Assembly: GCA_030746295.1 (NCBI GenBank) | Contig: JASLMY010000118.1 | Coordinates: forward strand, 1-14,604 | From: Alphaproteobacteria bacterium | Lineage (GTDB): Bacteria > Pseudomonadota > Alphaproteobacteria > GCA-2731375 | DNA: 14,604 bases | Direction: 5' to 3' | In this document: piece after piece, positions 6,593-14,075 of the stretch | Numbering within the stretch: the first letter of the stretch is position 1 | How the letters are laid out: each line of letters starts with the position of its first letter | Notes under the pieces: model-generated | Databases searched by the model: none | The model's input: the letters and a program-made list of their open reading frames with translations, nothing else | Told to the model about the DNA's origin: nothing | Made by a program: the position numbers and the translations under genes

Positions 6593-8437
6593 TCAATCGA
6601 TGATGTGATAGACGGGGGCCTTCTCCATTTCCCACGTGCGCGAGTCCCGGTCGTAGCGGGACAAGGTGAAGCAATGCCAATCGGTATCATCCAGCTTCGG
6701 ATGATCGCCCCGATAATAGTACCCGGGCCACCTGGTCTCGGTCCGGAACATCGTGTGGTGGGTCACGGACTCCGAGGCCAGCACCCGGTGCTGTAGCTCC
6801 CACGCCCGCTGCAGCTGGTGAAGGTCTTCGGCCCCGAGATAGTCGAGGTCCTCCTTCAGCATGCCCAGCAATTCCAGGCCGCGGGTGAGCATGGGCTCGT
6901 TCGTCACGTAGTGAGCGCTGATGCCGCCGACATACTCGTCCATGATCTTCTCCAGACGCTGAAGACCACTCATCGGCAAGAGATAGCTCGGCGAAACGGT
7001 GCCCCCGACGATCTCGTTCCGGCCGACCTTGTAGGTCTCCAAGGGCTGGAAGACGACCTTTTCGAGATCCTCATACTCCTGCTCGCTGACTTGCGGCCCA
7101 TCGCTGCCCAGGTCGTTGATGTAGTTGACCGCGGCCTTGCCGGCGATCCGGCCTTCCGTGAAAGAGCCCGAGGAGAACTTGTGCGCGGTGCCGCCGATGG
7201 TATCGCCGGCGCCGAACAGCCCGTCGACGGTCATCATGCGGTTGTATCCCCACTGGTATTCGTCGGGGGCGTAGTCCGTCGGTCCGCTCGCCCAGGCGCC
7301 CGAGCAAGTGGCATGCGAGCCCATGACATAGGGCTCGGAGGTGGTGAGCTCGGGGTTGGTATGCTTCGGATCGATGTTCTGCGAGGCCCAGACGACCGCT
7401 TGCCCGATCGTCATGCCGAGGAAGTTCTCCCAGCCGACGGTCTCCTTGTGGGGGTCCTGGAAGGCCTCTTTCGTCACCATGCGAATGGGGCCGCCGCCGG
7501 CCTTGAGCTCCTCCAGCAGCGCGTGGTTCCGCAGGCAGGTGGGCACCGGGTGCCGGTCAATGTAGTCGCCGACCAGTTCCTTGGTGTGATCGTACCACTT
7601 GGACTCGTACTCTTCGCCGTAGGCGTTTTCGGTATAGGTCTTGAGATGCAGGAAGTAGGCGCCGACCGGGCCATAGCCGTCCTTGAACCGGGTCAGGACG
7701 ATCCGGTTCTCCATCTGGGTCATCTTGGCGCCCACCAGGATCGGCAAGGCATAGGCGGAGGCACTGCTCCAGGGGGCGTACCACGTCCTTCCCATGCCTT
7801 CGCCCACCGCGCGTGGCTTGAAGATGTGCGAGGCCCCGCCGGCGCAGACGATGACGGCCTTGGCGCGGAAGACGTAGTAGTCGCCGGTGCGGACGTTGAA
7901 ACCGACGGCGCCGGAGACCCGGTTGGGCTTCGTCTTGTCCGTCAGCAGGTGGGTCACCATGATCCGGTTGTAGACCTCGGTGGCGGCCTTGCGGGCGGCC
8001 TCGGCGACGATCGGCTTGTAGCTTTCGCCGTGGATCATGATCTGCCACTTGCCCTCGCGCAGGTAGCGACCGGTCTCCGGGTCCCGCATCATGGGCAGAC
8101 CCCACTCCTCGAACTTGTGCACCGAGGAATCTACATGGCGCGCGATGTCGTAGCCGAGATCCTCCCGCACCAGCCCCATGAGGTCGTTACGGGCATAGCG
8201 GACATGGTCTTCGGGCTGGTTCTCGTCCCATTGCATGCCCATGTAGCAGTTGATCGCGTAGAGCCCTTGCGCGACGGCGCCGCTGCGCTCGATATTCGCC
8301 TTTTCGACGCAGACGACCTTGAGGTCGCGACCCCAGTACCGGGACTCGTAGGTCGCCCCGCAGCCGGCCATGCCACCACCGATGACCAGGACATCGGAAT
8401 CAACGTGTACGGTTTTCCTGCGTGTGAAGAGCCCCAT
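6593..8437 (-). CDS. aprA: Adenylylsulfate (APS) reductase, alpha subunit
   Basis: This complete 614-residue AprA is the FAD-containing catalytic subunit of dissimilatory APS reductase. In sulfur oxidisers it runs in reverse, joining sulfite and AMP into APS in the cytoplasm. The FAD-binding motif VIGGGMAGCGA is at residues 18-28. The signature EKANIERSGAVAQGLYAINCY (residues 45-65) contains the family's conserved core. The substrate-site region TRFKDGYGPVGAYFL is at 249-263, GSHATCSGAW at 373-382, and GLFGAGDTIGGTAHKFSSGSF at about 406-426. Start ATG 8437 overlaps the aprB stop by one base (TAATG), implying translational coupling, and gives the typical short lead MGLFTRRKTVHVDSDVLVIGG. It is the last gene of aprM-aprB-aprA. 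A longer in-frame start would lie inside aprB. Confidence 0.97.
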   Translation of the reverse strand: MGLFTRRKTVHVDSDVLVIGGGMAGCGATYESRYWGRDLKVVCVEKANIERSGAVAQGLYAINCYMGMQWDENQPEDHVRYARNDLMGLVREDLGYDIARHVDSSVHKFEEWGLPMMRDPETGRYLREGKWQIMIHGESYKPIVAEAARKAATEVYNRIMVTHLLTDKTKPNRVSGAVGFNVRTGDYYVFRAKAVIVCAGGASHIFKPRAVGEGMGRTWYAPWSSASAYALPILVGAKMTQMENRIVLTRFKDGYGPVGAYFLHLKTYTENAYGEEYESKWYDHTKELVGDYIDRHPVPTCLRNHALLEELKAGGGPIRMVTKEAFQDPHKETVGWENFLGMTIGQAVVWASQNIDPKHTNPELTTSEPYVMGSHATCSGAWASGPTDYAPDEYQWGYNRMMTVDGLFGAGDTIGGTAHKFSSGSFTEGRIAGKAAVNYINDLGSDGPQVSEQEYEDLEKVVFQPLETYKVGRNEIVGGTVSPSYLLPMSGLQRLEKIMDEYVGGISAHYVTNEPMLTRGLELLGMLKEDLDYLGAEDLHQLQRAWELQHRVLASESVTHHTMFRTETRWPGYYYRGDHPKLDDTDWHCFTLSRYDRDSRTWEMEKAPVYHIID

Positions 8438-8898
8438 TAGACCACTCCCACTTTGAGTTGATCGGGAGTCAAGGCGGGCAGCTTGTCGATATTGAGAGCA
8501 TCCGGTTCGTGTGCCAGCTCCTGGGACGCCATGGCGTCCTGTCCGGGCGCCTCGTAGTCTGCCGGCGACTTGATCGTTCCCCAAGGTGTGGTCCGGATCG
8601 GCGAAACGAAATTCTTTTCATGGCCGTTGCGGAACTTGATCTTCCAGGAGATGGTGCCCTTCGCCTCCTCCCGGAGCGCCCTGACGCTATGGCCCAAGGG
8701 AGCGAAATCGGCATAGCCCCGGGCGTCGATCGCGTTCTGGGGACAGGCCTTCACACAGGAATAGCACTCCCAGCACATGCTGGGCTCGATGTTGAGGGCT
8801 CGGCGATAAGTGGTATCGATGTGCATGATGTCGGACGGACAGATATCGACGCAGTGTCCGCAACCGTCGCAGCGGGTCATATAGACGAATGTCGGCAT
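8437..8898 (-). CDS. aprB: Adenylylsulfate (APS) reductase, beta subunit
   Basis: This complete 153-residue AprB is the iron-sulfur electron-transfer subunit paired with AprA. Two [4Fe-4S] sites are visible: Cys10, 13, 16 and 20 in CDGCGHCVDICP, and Cys42, 45, 48 and 52 in CWECYSCVKACP. Cys42-Trp43 includes the tryptophan known to sit on the electron path to FAD. The C-terminal tail (about residues 100-153) is the long extension that wraps AprA in known structures. It includes WGTIKSPADYEAPGQD. The gene begins 43 bp after aprM ends, with ACGGAATC upstream of the ATG at 8898. Its stop codon overlaps the aprA start. All cluster ligands are intact, so the complex should be functional. Confidence 0.97.
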   Translation of the reverse strand: MPTFVYMTRCDGCGHCVDICPSDIMHIDTTYRRALNIEPSMCWECYSCVKACPQNAIDARGYADFAPLGHSVRALREEAKGTISWKIKFRNGHEKNFVSPIRTTPWGTIKSPADYEAPGQDAMASQELAHEPDALNIDKLPALTPDQLKVGVV

Positions 8899-8941
8899 GA
8901 GATTCCGTTCAACTCCCCTATCGAGGACTCCGATGGGCTGA

Positions 8942-9727
8942 TCAATAGTGCCGGGGCAGCTCGCGGGCGCTGCCGAAGACTTCCGGTTTGTCGGCCGGGG
9001 CCGGCAGATTGCTCCTGGACTCGTTGGCTTCCGCCACTCGCTTTTCGAAGGCTGCGGCCGGCTTGAAGAACATGTGCGAGAACTTGGACCACGGAATCGA
9101 TCCGAAGAGAACCGTCGTGGCGATCAGGTACAAGGCCAGGAAGAGGCCGGTCCCCGGGCTGCCCACCGCCTGCAGGAAGGCCCAAATGAAGCCCAATGTC
9201 GCGCTGGCCAGAAGCGACAGGATGAAGAGATCGGCACGCACGAGCCGCAGCGGGGAATGGCCTTCGGCCGCCACGTCGACCCGAATGCAGAACCAGAACC
9301 AGTAGCCACCGCCGCAAATCATCAGGGCCCCGAGGTTCCACAAGAGCGGTAGGATGACAGGCGTGGGCGTCGCGGGCGTCGGGTATCCGAACACCATGAT
9401 GACGGTGGCGAGGACGTAAAGCACAAATCCATACATTGTCAGGAGGTGGGCGTATCTGCGCTGCTCGGTGCAGAATTCCGCGGACGTCAAGACCTCGACG
9501 AGGCCGGTCTTGACCGCCAGGACCACCAAATGCGCGCTGCCGACCTGCAGTGTGCCCTTGCTCTTGGCCTTGCGCCAATTCTCGAAGAAGTAAGTGGCGC
9601 TTCGCTTATGAGCCATGTCGAAGAGCGTGCCGGCCACGACCAGCACGATCATGACGACGACGTAGATCTGCATGAGGATGGGTGAAATGGACGCCGAAAG
9701 CTCGGCGAAGGGATTGCTGATGAACAT
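8942..9727 (-). CDS. aprM: AprM, membrane anchor and quinone-linked partner of APS reductase
   Basis: This 261-residue integral membrane protein has about five hydrophobic helices, near residues 17-36, 94-114, 124-147, 165-187 and 194-211. Several histidines lie near helix ends (His40, His66, His94, His157, His217) and could be heme ligands; that is inference. Its position directly upstream of aprBA matches AprM, the anchor that replaces QmoABC in one lineage of sulfur oxidisers such as Allochromatium, where aprMBA accompanies sat. It is expected to pass electrons from AprBA to the quinone pool. The C-terminus after residue 215 is a soluble charged tail. ATG 9727 is preceded by a G-run about 12 bases upstream, a rather long spacing, so the exact start is less certain than the family call. 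Confidence 0.87.
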   Translation of the reverse strand: MFISNPFAELSASISPILMQIYVVVMIVLVVAGTLFDMAHKRSATYFFENWRKAKSKGTLQVGSAHLVVLAVKTGLVEVLTSAEFCTEQRRYAHLLTMYGFVLYVLATVIMVFGYPTPATPTPVILPLLWNLGALMICGGGYWFWFCIRVDVAAEGHSPLRLVRADLFILSLLASATLGFIWAFLQAVGSPGTGLFLALYLIATTVLFGSIPWSKFSHMFFKPAAAFEKRVAEANESRSNLPAPADKPEVFGSARELPRHY

Positions 9728-10166
9728 TAAGCCGCGTTTCCCCCCCTGTTATCGGTCTCTCGCCGGACGGATATTGGGTGATCGCGAATCGCGGTTCAAT
9801 CCTGGCAATTCGCGGACGATGGCCGCGCGCGCGTCGGAAGGCGTCTCCGCCACCGCGACAACGGTGGTGATGCCGGCGATAGCGCCGCCGACCACAATTG
9901 TCCGTGCTCGAGATCCGTCGTTCGTCATCTCCAAGCGCCCTGCACGCGACCGGGCGCCCCCTCCCGCATTCCGATCAAGCTCGCCCGGCCGGTTCGTCGA
10001 AATCAGCCGAGATGCGATCCTGCGTCTATTCATATACCTGGGGCGACGGCGCCTGCATAGACCACATATTCGTTTTTTCGAAAGTTTGGCTGGTCAAGGC
10101 TAAAGCCGGTTTGTTAGAAGGTTCTGCCGGGCATATGGAACCGGCTGGTCGGCGGAGGGACGGGCG
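9728..10166. other. Divergent intergenic region between aprM and sat
   Basis: This 439-bp spacer must hold the promoters of aprMBA (minus) and sat (plus). It is AT-richer near 10022-10120, close to the sat start, where a run CGTTTTTTCGAAAG lies. I could not find a well-spaced -35/-10 pair on either strand, nor a clear operator dyad. It also contains a weak small-ORF candidate at 9749-9928 (listed separately). Confidence 0.6.
9749..9928 (-). CDS. Possible small single-helix hypothetical protein
   Basis: This 59-codon open frame begins at an ATG at 9928, reading MTNDGSRARTIVVGGAIAG. A plausible transmembrane or signal-like stretch, TIVVGGAIAGITTVVAVAE, is followed by an Arg-rich polar tail. 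It lies 21 bp upstream of aprM on the same strand. Evidence against it: GGAG touches the ATG with no spacing, the codon use is mixed with several rare CGA and AGA codons, and no family is recognised. Longer in-frame starts extend up to 10033. It could equally be chance reading of the aprM leader. Confidence 0.25.
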   Translation of the reverse strand: MTNDGSRARTIVVGGAIAGITTVVAVAETPSDARAAIVRELPGLNRDSRSPNIRPARDR

Positions 10167-11345
10167 ATGTCGAACTTGGTGCCGCCGCACGGCGGCGGTG
10201 GATTGAAGCCGCTGCTGGTGCCGGAACGCGAGCGCGCGGCGGAGCTGCAACACGCCCGGAGCCTGAAGCAGGTGCCACTCACGAGCCGCGAGGTCTCGGA
10301 CCTCTTCATGTTGGCGATGGGCGCCTACACGCCGCTCGACGGATTCATGGGCGAGGCGGACTGGTGCGGCGCCTGCGTCGATATGTCGCTCGCGAACGGC
10401 CTCTTCTGGCCGATCCCGATCACGCTGTCGACCGAAGAAGAAGTTGCCGCCGGCCTCGACGTCGGCGAAGACGTGGCACTGGCCGAGGCTGAGAGCGGCG
10501 AGATCCTCGGCATCCTGCACCTGAGCGAGAAGTACGGAACCGACAAAGAGCTCGAATGCGGCCAGGTCTACGGAACGACCGATCCGGCCCACCCGGGTGT
10601 CGAGAAGGTCATGAGCCAGGGCGCGGTCAACCTGGCAGGGCCGGTCAGGGCGCTGTCGGAGGGGCATTTCCCCGACACCTATGCCGGCCTCTACCATCGC
10701 CCGGCCGAGACCCGGGCGATGTTCCTTGAGAACGGCTGGACCTCGGTGGCCGCCTTCCAGACCCGCAACCCCATGCACCGCAGCCACGAGTACCTCGCCA
10801 AGGTGGCGATCGAGGTCTGCGACGGCGTCCTCATCCACCAGGTCCTGGGCGCGCTGAAGGCGGGCGATATCCCGGCCGACGTCCGGGTCGCCGCGATCGA
10901 CGCCCTGGTCGAGAACTATTTCGTCCCCGGCACCGTGATGCAGGCGGGCTATCCGATCGAGATGCGCTATGCCGGCCCGCGCGAAGCCTTGTTGCACGCC
11001 CTCTTCCGGCAGAACTTCGGCTGCTCGCACCTGGTGGTGGGGCGCGACCATGCCGGCGTCGGCGACTACTACGGGCCGTTCGACGCGCATCACATCTTCG
11101 ATCAGATCCCGGCCGGCAGCCTGGTGACGCAGCCGCTCAGGATCGACATCACCTTTTACTGCTCCAAGTGTGACGGCATGGCGACGGCCAAGACCTGCCC
11201 GCACGACGAGGCCGCGCGGCTGTCCATCTCCGGCACGCGCCTCCGAGAGATGTTCGCCAACCGCGAGACGGTGCCGCACCAGTTCAGCCGGCCCGAAGTG
11301 CTGGCCGTGCTGCAGGACTATTACGACTCCGTCGGCGACGCCTAG
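10167..11345 (+). CDS. sat: Dissimilatory sulfate adenylyltransferase (ATP sulfurylase)
   Basis: This complete 392-residue Sat of the homo-oligomeric, dissimilatory type lacks a C-terminal APS-kinase domain. In sulfur oxidisers it makes ATP and sulfate from APS and pyrophosphate, the last step of the AprBA route. The nucleotide and sulfate motif [10 protein letters not shown] is at residues 198-207. GRDHAG is at 292-297 and SGTRLR at 355-360. A zinc-binding set typical of bacterial dissimilatory Sat is present: Cys332, Cys335 and Cys344 with His346, in [18 protein letters not shown] 10167 has GGAGGGACGGGCG upstream, a good ribosome-binding site. It diverges from aprM-aprB-aprA across 439 bp, so the complete sulfite-to-sulfate module is here, but in two transcription units rather than one sat-aprMBA operon. 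Confidence 0.96.
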   Translation: MSNLVPPHGGGGLKPLLVPERERAAELQHARSLKQVPLTSREVSDLFMLAMGAYTPLDGFMGEADWCGACVDMSLANGLFWPIPITLSTEEEVAAGLDVGEDVALAEAESGEILGILHLSEKYGTDKELECGQVYGTTDPAHPGVEKVMSQGAVNLAGPVRALSEGHFPDTYAGLYHRPAETRAMFLENGWTSVAAFQTRNPMHRSHEYLAKVAIEVCDGVLIHQVLGALKAGDIPADVRVAAIDALVENYFVPGTVMQAGYPIEMRYAGPREALLHALFRQNFGCSHLVVGRDHAGVGDYYGPFDAHHIFDQIPAGSLVTQPLRIDITFYCSKCDGMATAKTCPHDEAARLSISGTRLREMFANRETVPHQFSRPEVLAVLQDYYDSVGDA

Positions 11346-11378
11346 AACGACGGCACCGATGGCCGCGCCGGGCCGGCG

Positions 11379-11738
11379 TCAGAGGTCGGTGTACTTCCGG
11401 GCGTTGCCCTGCGCCTTCTCGACCGGATACTTGGCGTCGTTGGCCTCGATCTTGGCCGCCGCCGCTGCCAGCAGGTCGATGCCGGCGCGCTCCGCTACCA
11501 GCAGGAGGTAGAGCAGCACGTCGGCGCATTCCTCGGCCAGGCGGGCGCGATAGCCGGGCTCCGATGCCGCCTCTTCGACCGCCTCGTCGCTCTTCCATTG
11601 GGTCAGCTCCAAGAGCTCGGCGGCCTCCAGGTTGAGCGAGAGGATCAGGTTCTTCAGCGAATGGAACTGCCGCCAGTCGCGGGCCTCGCGGAAGGCGAGG
11701 AGCCGTTCGGTCAGGGTCTCGATCGTCGCTTCCGCCAT
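11379..11738 (-). CDS. MazG-like nucleotide pyrophosphohydrolase
   Basis: This 119-residue all-alpha NTP pyrophosphatase belongs to the MazG-like / dCTPase (RS21-C6) group. Such enzymes hydrolyse non-canonical or excess (d)NTPs to NMP and pyrophosphate. The magnesium-binding motif is visible as EAAELLE (Glu38 and Glu41) and EECADVLLYLLL (Glu70 and Asp73), with the family's NLEAAELLELTQW context. The C-terminus NDAKYPVEKAQGNARKYTDL is typical: KYPVEKAKG recurs across the group. I prefer ATG 11738, which has GGGG 10 bases upstream; GTG 11747 would add three residues. It is convergent with sat (33-bp gap) and divergent from the nitrile hydratase-like cluster, and appears to be a stand-alone housecleaning gene. 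Confidence 0.9.
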   Translation of the reverse strand: MAEATIETLTERLLAFREARDWRQFHSLKNLILSLNLEAAELLELTQWKSDEAVEEAASEPGYRARLAEECADVLLYLLLVAERAGIDLLAAAAAKIEANDAKYPVEKAQGNARKYTDL

Positions 11739-11991
11739 CGCCGCCACGCCCCGTCTTCCGTGCTCGAAGACCAGAGTGGATAGCGATTTCAGCGGCCACG
11801 CAAGTCCCGACCGGTGGCCTGCGCGGCCGAGAGCGTTGACTTTGGAATTGCGGCCTTGCTAGCGTTGATGTCGACCAACCGATGACGGGTTCGATCGCAC
11901 GAGCGATAGGCATTCGCGTTCGACCCACCGACAGATCCGGGGACATACGGCCGACAGTCAATTCCGCGTCACGCACGCGGAGGGAGGCGGT

Positions 11992-12594
11992 ATGAGCACC
12001 GAAGTTCCAGGACCGGAATCAGAAATCGCGCTTCGCGTCAGAGCGCTCGAATCCCTGTTGCTCGAGAAGGGGCTCGTCGAGACCGCGGCGCTCGACGAGA
12101 TCATCGACACCTTCGAGAACCGGATCGGCCCGCAAAACGGCGCCAAGGTCGTGGCCCGGGCCTGGACCGATCCCACCTACAGGAAGCGCCTGCTCGATGA
12201 TGCGACGTCGGCCATCGCCGAGCTCGGCTTCGAGGTGGTGCAGGGCGAGGTCATGGTCGTCGTCGAGAACACGGCCGACGTCCACAACATCGTCGTTTGC
12301 ACGCTTTGCTCGTGCTTCCCCTGGGCGACCCTCGGCCTGCCGCCGACCTGGTACAAGTCGGCGCCCTACCGGGCCCGGGCTGCCAGCGACCCGCGCGGTG
12401 TCCTGGCCGAGTTCGGCGTCGAGATCGGCGACGAGGTGGAGGTTCGGGTTTGGGACAGCAACGCCGAGCTCCGCTATATGGTGCTGCCCGAGCGGCCGGC
12501 CGGCACCGAGGGCTTGAGCGAGGACGACCTCGCCGCCCTCGTCAGCCGCGATTCCATGGTCGGCGTCGCCAAGGTGGCGCCGCCGGAGGCATAG
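11992..12594 (+). CDS. Nitrile hydratase alpha / thiocyanate hydrolase gamma-type metal subunit
   Basis: This complete 200-residue metal-binding subunit contains the family's claw motif VCTLCSC, with Cys103, Cys106 and Cys108. In known enzymes these bind Co(III) or Fe(III), with two cysteines oxidised to sulfenic and sulfinic acids. Thr in CTLCSC (rather than Ser) is the cobalt-type signature. The following residue is Phe ([16 protein letters not shown]), where cobalt nitrile hydratases usually have Tyr and iron ones Thr. [17 protein letters not shown] and the C-terminal [31 protein letters not shown] fit the family well. Start ATG 11992 has GGAGGGAGG upstream. It is the first gene of the cluster, followed 38 bp later by a split beta subunit. 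Whether the substrate is a nitrile, thiocyanate or something else cannot be settled from this chain. Confidence 0.9.
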   Translation: MSTEVPGPESEIALRVRALESLLLEKGLVETAALDEIIDTFENRIGPQNGAKVVARAWTDPTYRKRLLDDATSAIAELGFEVVQGEVMVVVENTADVHNIVVCTLCSCFPWATLGLPPTWYKSAPYRARAASDPRGVLAEFGVEIGDEVEVRVWDSNAELRYMVLPERPAGTEGLSEDDLAALVSRDSMVGVAKVAPPEA

Positions 12595-12620
12595 AGTCGT
12601 GGCGCGTGCCGTGGCCGAAA

Positions 12621-12626
12621 AGGAGG
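12621..12626 (+). promoter_or_regulatory. Shine-Dalgarno site deciding the GTG start of the beta N-terminal gene
   Basis: AGGAGG ends 6 bases before GTG 12633. The protein then reads VNGIHDLGGMHG, the hallmark N-terminus of nitrile hydratase beta (MNGIHDxGGMHG), so this non-ATG start is well supported. Confidence 0.75.
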
Positions 12627-12632
12627 TTCAGC

Positions 12633-12944
12633 GTGAACGGCATTCATGATCTGGGTGGCATGCACGGCCTCGGCCCGATCCTCCGCGAGGCGGACAAGCC
12701 GGTCTTCCATCAGGATTGGGAGCGCCACGTCTGCGCCCTGATGCGCGCGATGCTGCTCGGCCAGCAGTTCAACCTGGACGAATTTCGCCACAGCGTCGAG
12801 CGGATGGACCCAGCCCACTACTTGGAATCGAGCTACTACGAGCACTGGCTAGCCGGGGTCGAGCGGCTGCTGGTGGAGAAGGGCGTCATCACGGCCGATG
12901 AGCTTCAGGCGCGCATGGCCGAGCTGGCGAAGGAGGCCGGCTGA
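12633..12944 (+). CDS. Nitrile hydratase beta, N-terminal half as a separate subunit (thiocyanate hydrolase-like split)
   Basis: This 103-residue protein corresponds only to the N-terminal helical domain of nitrile hydratase beta. It begins NGIHDLGGMHGLGPI, the family's near-invariant opening. It retains the beta-subunit active-site residues when aligned by eye to the Pseudonocardia enzyme numbering that I recall: Arg52 in LDEFRHSVERM, Tyr68 and Trp72 in YLESSYYEHWL. It ends at TGA after ELAKEAG, within what would be the inter-domain linker. The next gene starts in a TGATG overlap and supplies the C-terminal domain. Separate N and C halves are the arrangement of thiocyanate hydrolase (with the gamma metal subunit) and of toyocamycin nitrile hydratase. 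The GTG start is fixed by AGGAGG. Confidence 0.88.
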   Translation: MNGIHDLGGMHGLGPILREADKPVFHQDWERHVCALMRAMLLGQQFNLDEFRHSVERMDPAHYLESSYYEHWLAGVERLLVEKGVITADELQARMAELAKEAG

Positions 12945-13312
12945 TGCCCCGGGTCACGCGCGATCTGGTGCGGCGGTCCTACCAGCGCGGCGGTGCCGTC
13001 CGCATCGATGCCGAGGTGGCGCCGCGATTTCGGCCGGGCGACCACATCGTCGCCCGTAACATCAACCCGCCGGGGCACACCCGGCTGCCACGCTACATCC
13101 GCGGCAAAGAGGGCCGGATCGAGCGCGACCACGGCGTCTTCCACCTTCCCGATGCCCGCGCGCACGGCGAGGCCGACAGGCCGCAACACATCTACAGCGT
13201 CCGCTTCGCCGCCACCGCGCTCTGGGGGCCCGGCGCTTCGGAACGCGACAGCCTCTATATCGATCTCTGGGACGACTACATGGACGCGGCCGAAGACGGG
13301 GCGAGTTCCTGA
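12944..13312 (+). CDS. Nitrile hydratase beta, C-terminal SH3-like domain as a separate subunit
   Basis: This 122-residue protein matches the C-terminal SH3-like barrel of nitrile hydratase beta. Typical segments are FRPGDHIVARN (residues 29-39), GHTRLPRYIRGKEG (44-57), and QHIYSVRFAATALWG (81-95). They end in YIDLWDDYM. Arg47 in GHTRLPRY aligns with the second beta-subunit active-site arginine (Arg157 in the Pseudonocardia numbering), which contacts the oxidised metal-ligand cysteines. With Arg52 of the previous gene, the full beta contribution to the site is therefore present in two chains. The gene starts in a one-base overlap (TGATG) with the N-half gene, and its own stop overlaps the next start in the same way, which implies coupled translation and matched amounts. 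Confidence 0.88.
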   Translation: MPRVTRDLVRRSYQRGGAVRIDAEVAPRFRPGDHIVARNINPPGHTRLPRYIRGKEGRIERDHGVFHLPDARAHGEADRPQHIYSVRFAATALWGPGASERDSLYIDLWDDYMDAAEDGASS

Positions 13313-14037
13313 TGCGCAAACTCTTGGAAGTGCCGGCGCTCGGCCTCCCCGCCCGTCAAGGCGGTGCCGCCCAGCCGCGCGATGCCCAGGTCCCCGTCTT
13401 CGAGGCGGCCTGGCAGGCGCATGCCTTCGCCATCGTCATGGCGCTCTACGGCAAGGGTCACTACAGCTGGGCCGAGTGGGACGACTACCTCGGCTATGAG
13501 ATCCAGTCGCCCGGCCACTTTACCTGGTCCGGGGCCGACGAGGCGGAGCCCGGCGAGGCCTTCGCCACGAGGGTGGGTGCGGCGGCCGCGCCCGCGACGG
13601 GGGCCAACTACAATCGCTGGATCGCGGCTTGCGAGGAAGACGGCGCCAATTTCTATGAGCTTTGGCTCACCGCCACCGAGAACCTCCTCGTCGCCAAAGG
13701 CATCGTCGAGGAGACGGAGTTGGCGGAGCGGGTAGCCCTGTTGGCGAAGACGGAGGGTTCGGGGCCGCGTTTCACGGCCGGCGGCAAGGTCTCGGTACGC
13801 GACATCAGCCGTGTCGGGCACACCCACTTGCCGCGCTATTTGCGCGGCAAGACCGGCACCGTCGAGAATGACCGCGGCTTGTTCGTCTTTCCGGAGGCCG
13901 ACGACCACGGCGGGGCCGAGACGTTGCAGCACGTCTACACCGTTGGCTTCGAGGCCCGCGAGATCTGGGGTGCCAAGGCCGAGAAAGGCCACAGCGTCTA
14001 CTTCAACCTCTGGGACTACAACCTAGACCCGGCCTGA
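13312..14037 (+). CDS. Two-domain nitrile hydratase beta-like paralogue lacking active-site arginines
   Basis: This 241-residue protein has both beta-type domains in one chain. The N-terminal domain (residues about 28-145) reads VFEAAWQAHAFAIVMALYGKG. This is closer to nitrile hydratase accessory/activator proteins than to a catalytic beta, and it lacks the NGIHDLGGMHG opening. A Gly/Ala/Glu-rich insertion of about 30 residues lies near 68-98. The C-terminal SH3-like domain runs from about residue 152 to 238 (VGHTHLPRYLRGKTG, LQHVYTVGF, YFNLWDYN). Aligned with the split beta, Arg52 falls on Asp57 or Asp58 (AEWDDYL), and the Arg157 position is His172. Both catalytic arginines are thus lost, so a structural, metal-loading or regulatory role is more likely than catalysis. 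It starts within a TGATG overlap. Confidence 0.8.
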   Translation: MRKLLEVPALGLPARQGGAAQPRDAQVPVFEAAWQAHAFAIVMALYGKGHYSWAEWDDYLGYEIQSPGHFTWSGADEAEPGEAFATRVGAAAAPATGANYNRWIAACEEDGANFYELWLTATENLLVAKGIVEETELAERVALLAKTEGSGPRFTAGGKVSVRDISRVGHTHLPRYLRGKTGTVENDRGLFVFPEADDHGGAETLQHVYTVGFEAREIWGAKAEKGHSVYFNLWDYNLDPA

Positions 14038-14075
14038 AGCGACGCCGCGGCAGAGCCGCTCTGAGGAGGCGAGAA

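Noticed and set aside
6818..8440. A 540-codon open frame on the plus strand
   Set aside because: It is antisense to aprA, whose motifs and length are certain. Long opposite-strand frames are expected in GC-rich coding sequence, and the translation shows no family.
11842..11861. Sigma-54-like promoter (TTGG ... TTGC) upstream of the nitrile hydratase-like alpha gene
   Set aside because: The GG and GC dinucleotides are 12 bases apart, not the required 10, and the intervening bases do not match.
12936..12950. Frameshift error splitting a normal beta subunit
   Set aside because: The second half has its own ATG in a tidy TGATG overlap and each half is a complete domain. The split matches known three-subunit relatives, so genuine separate genes are more likely; sequencing error cannot be fully excluded.
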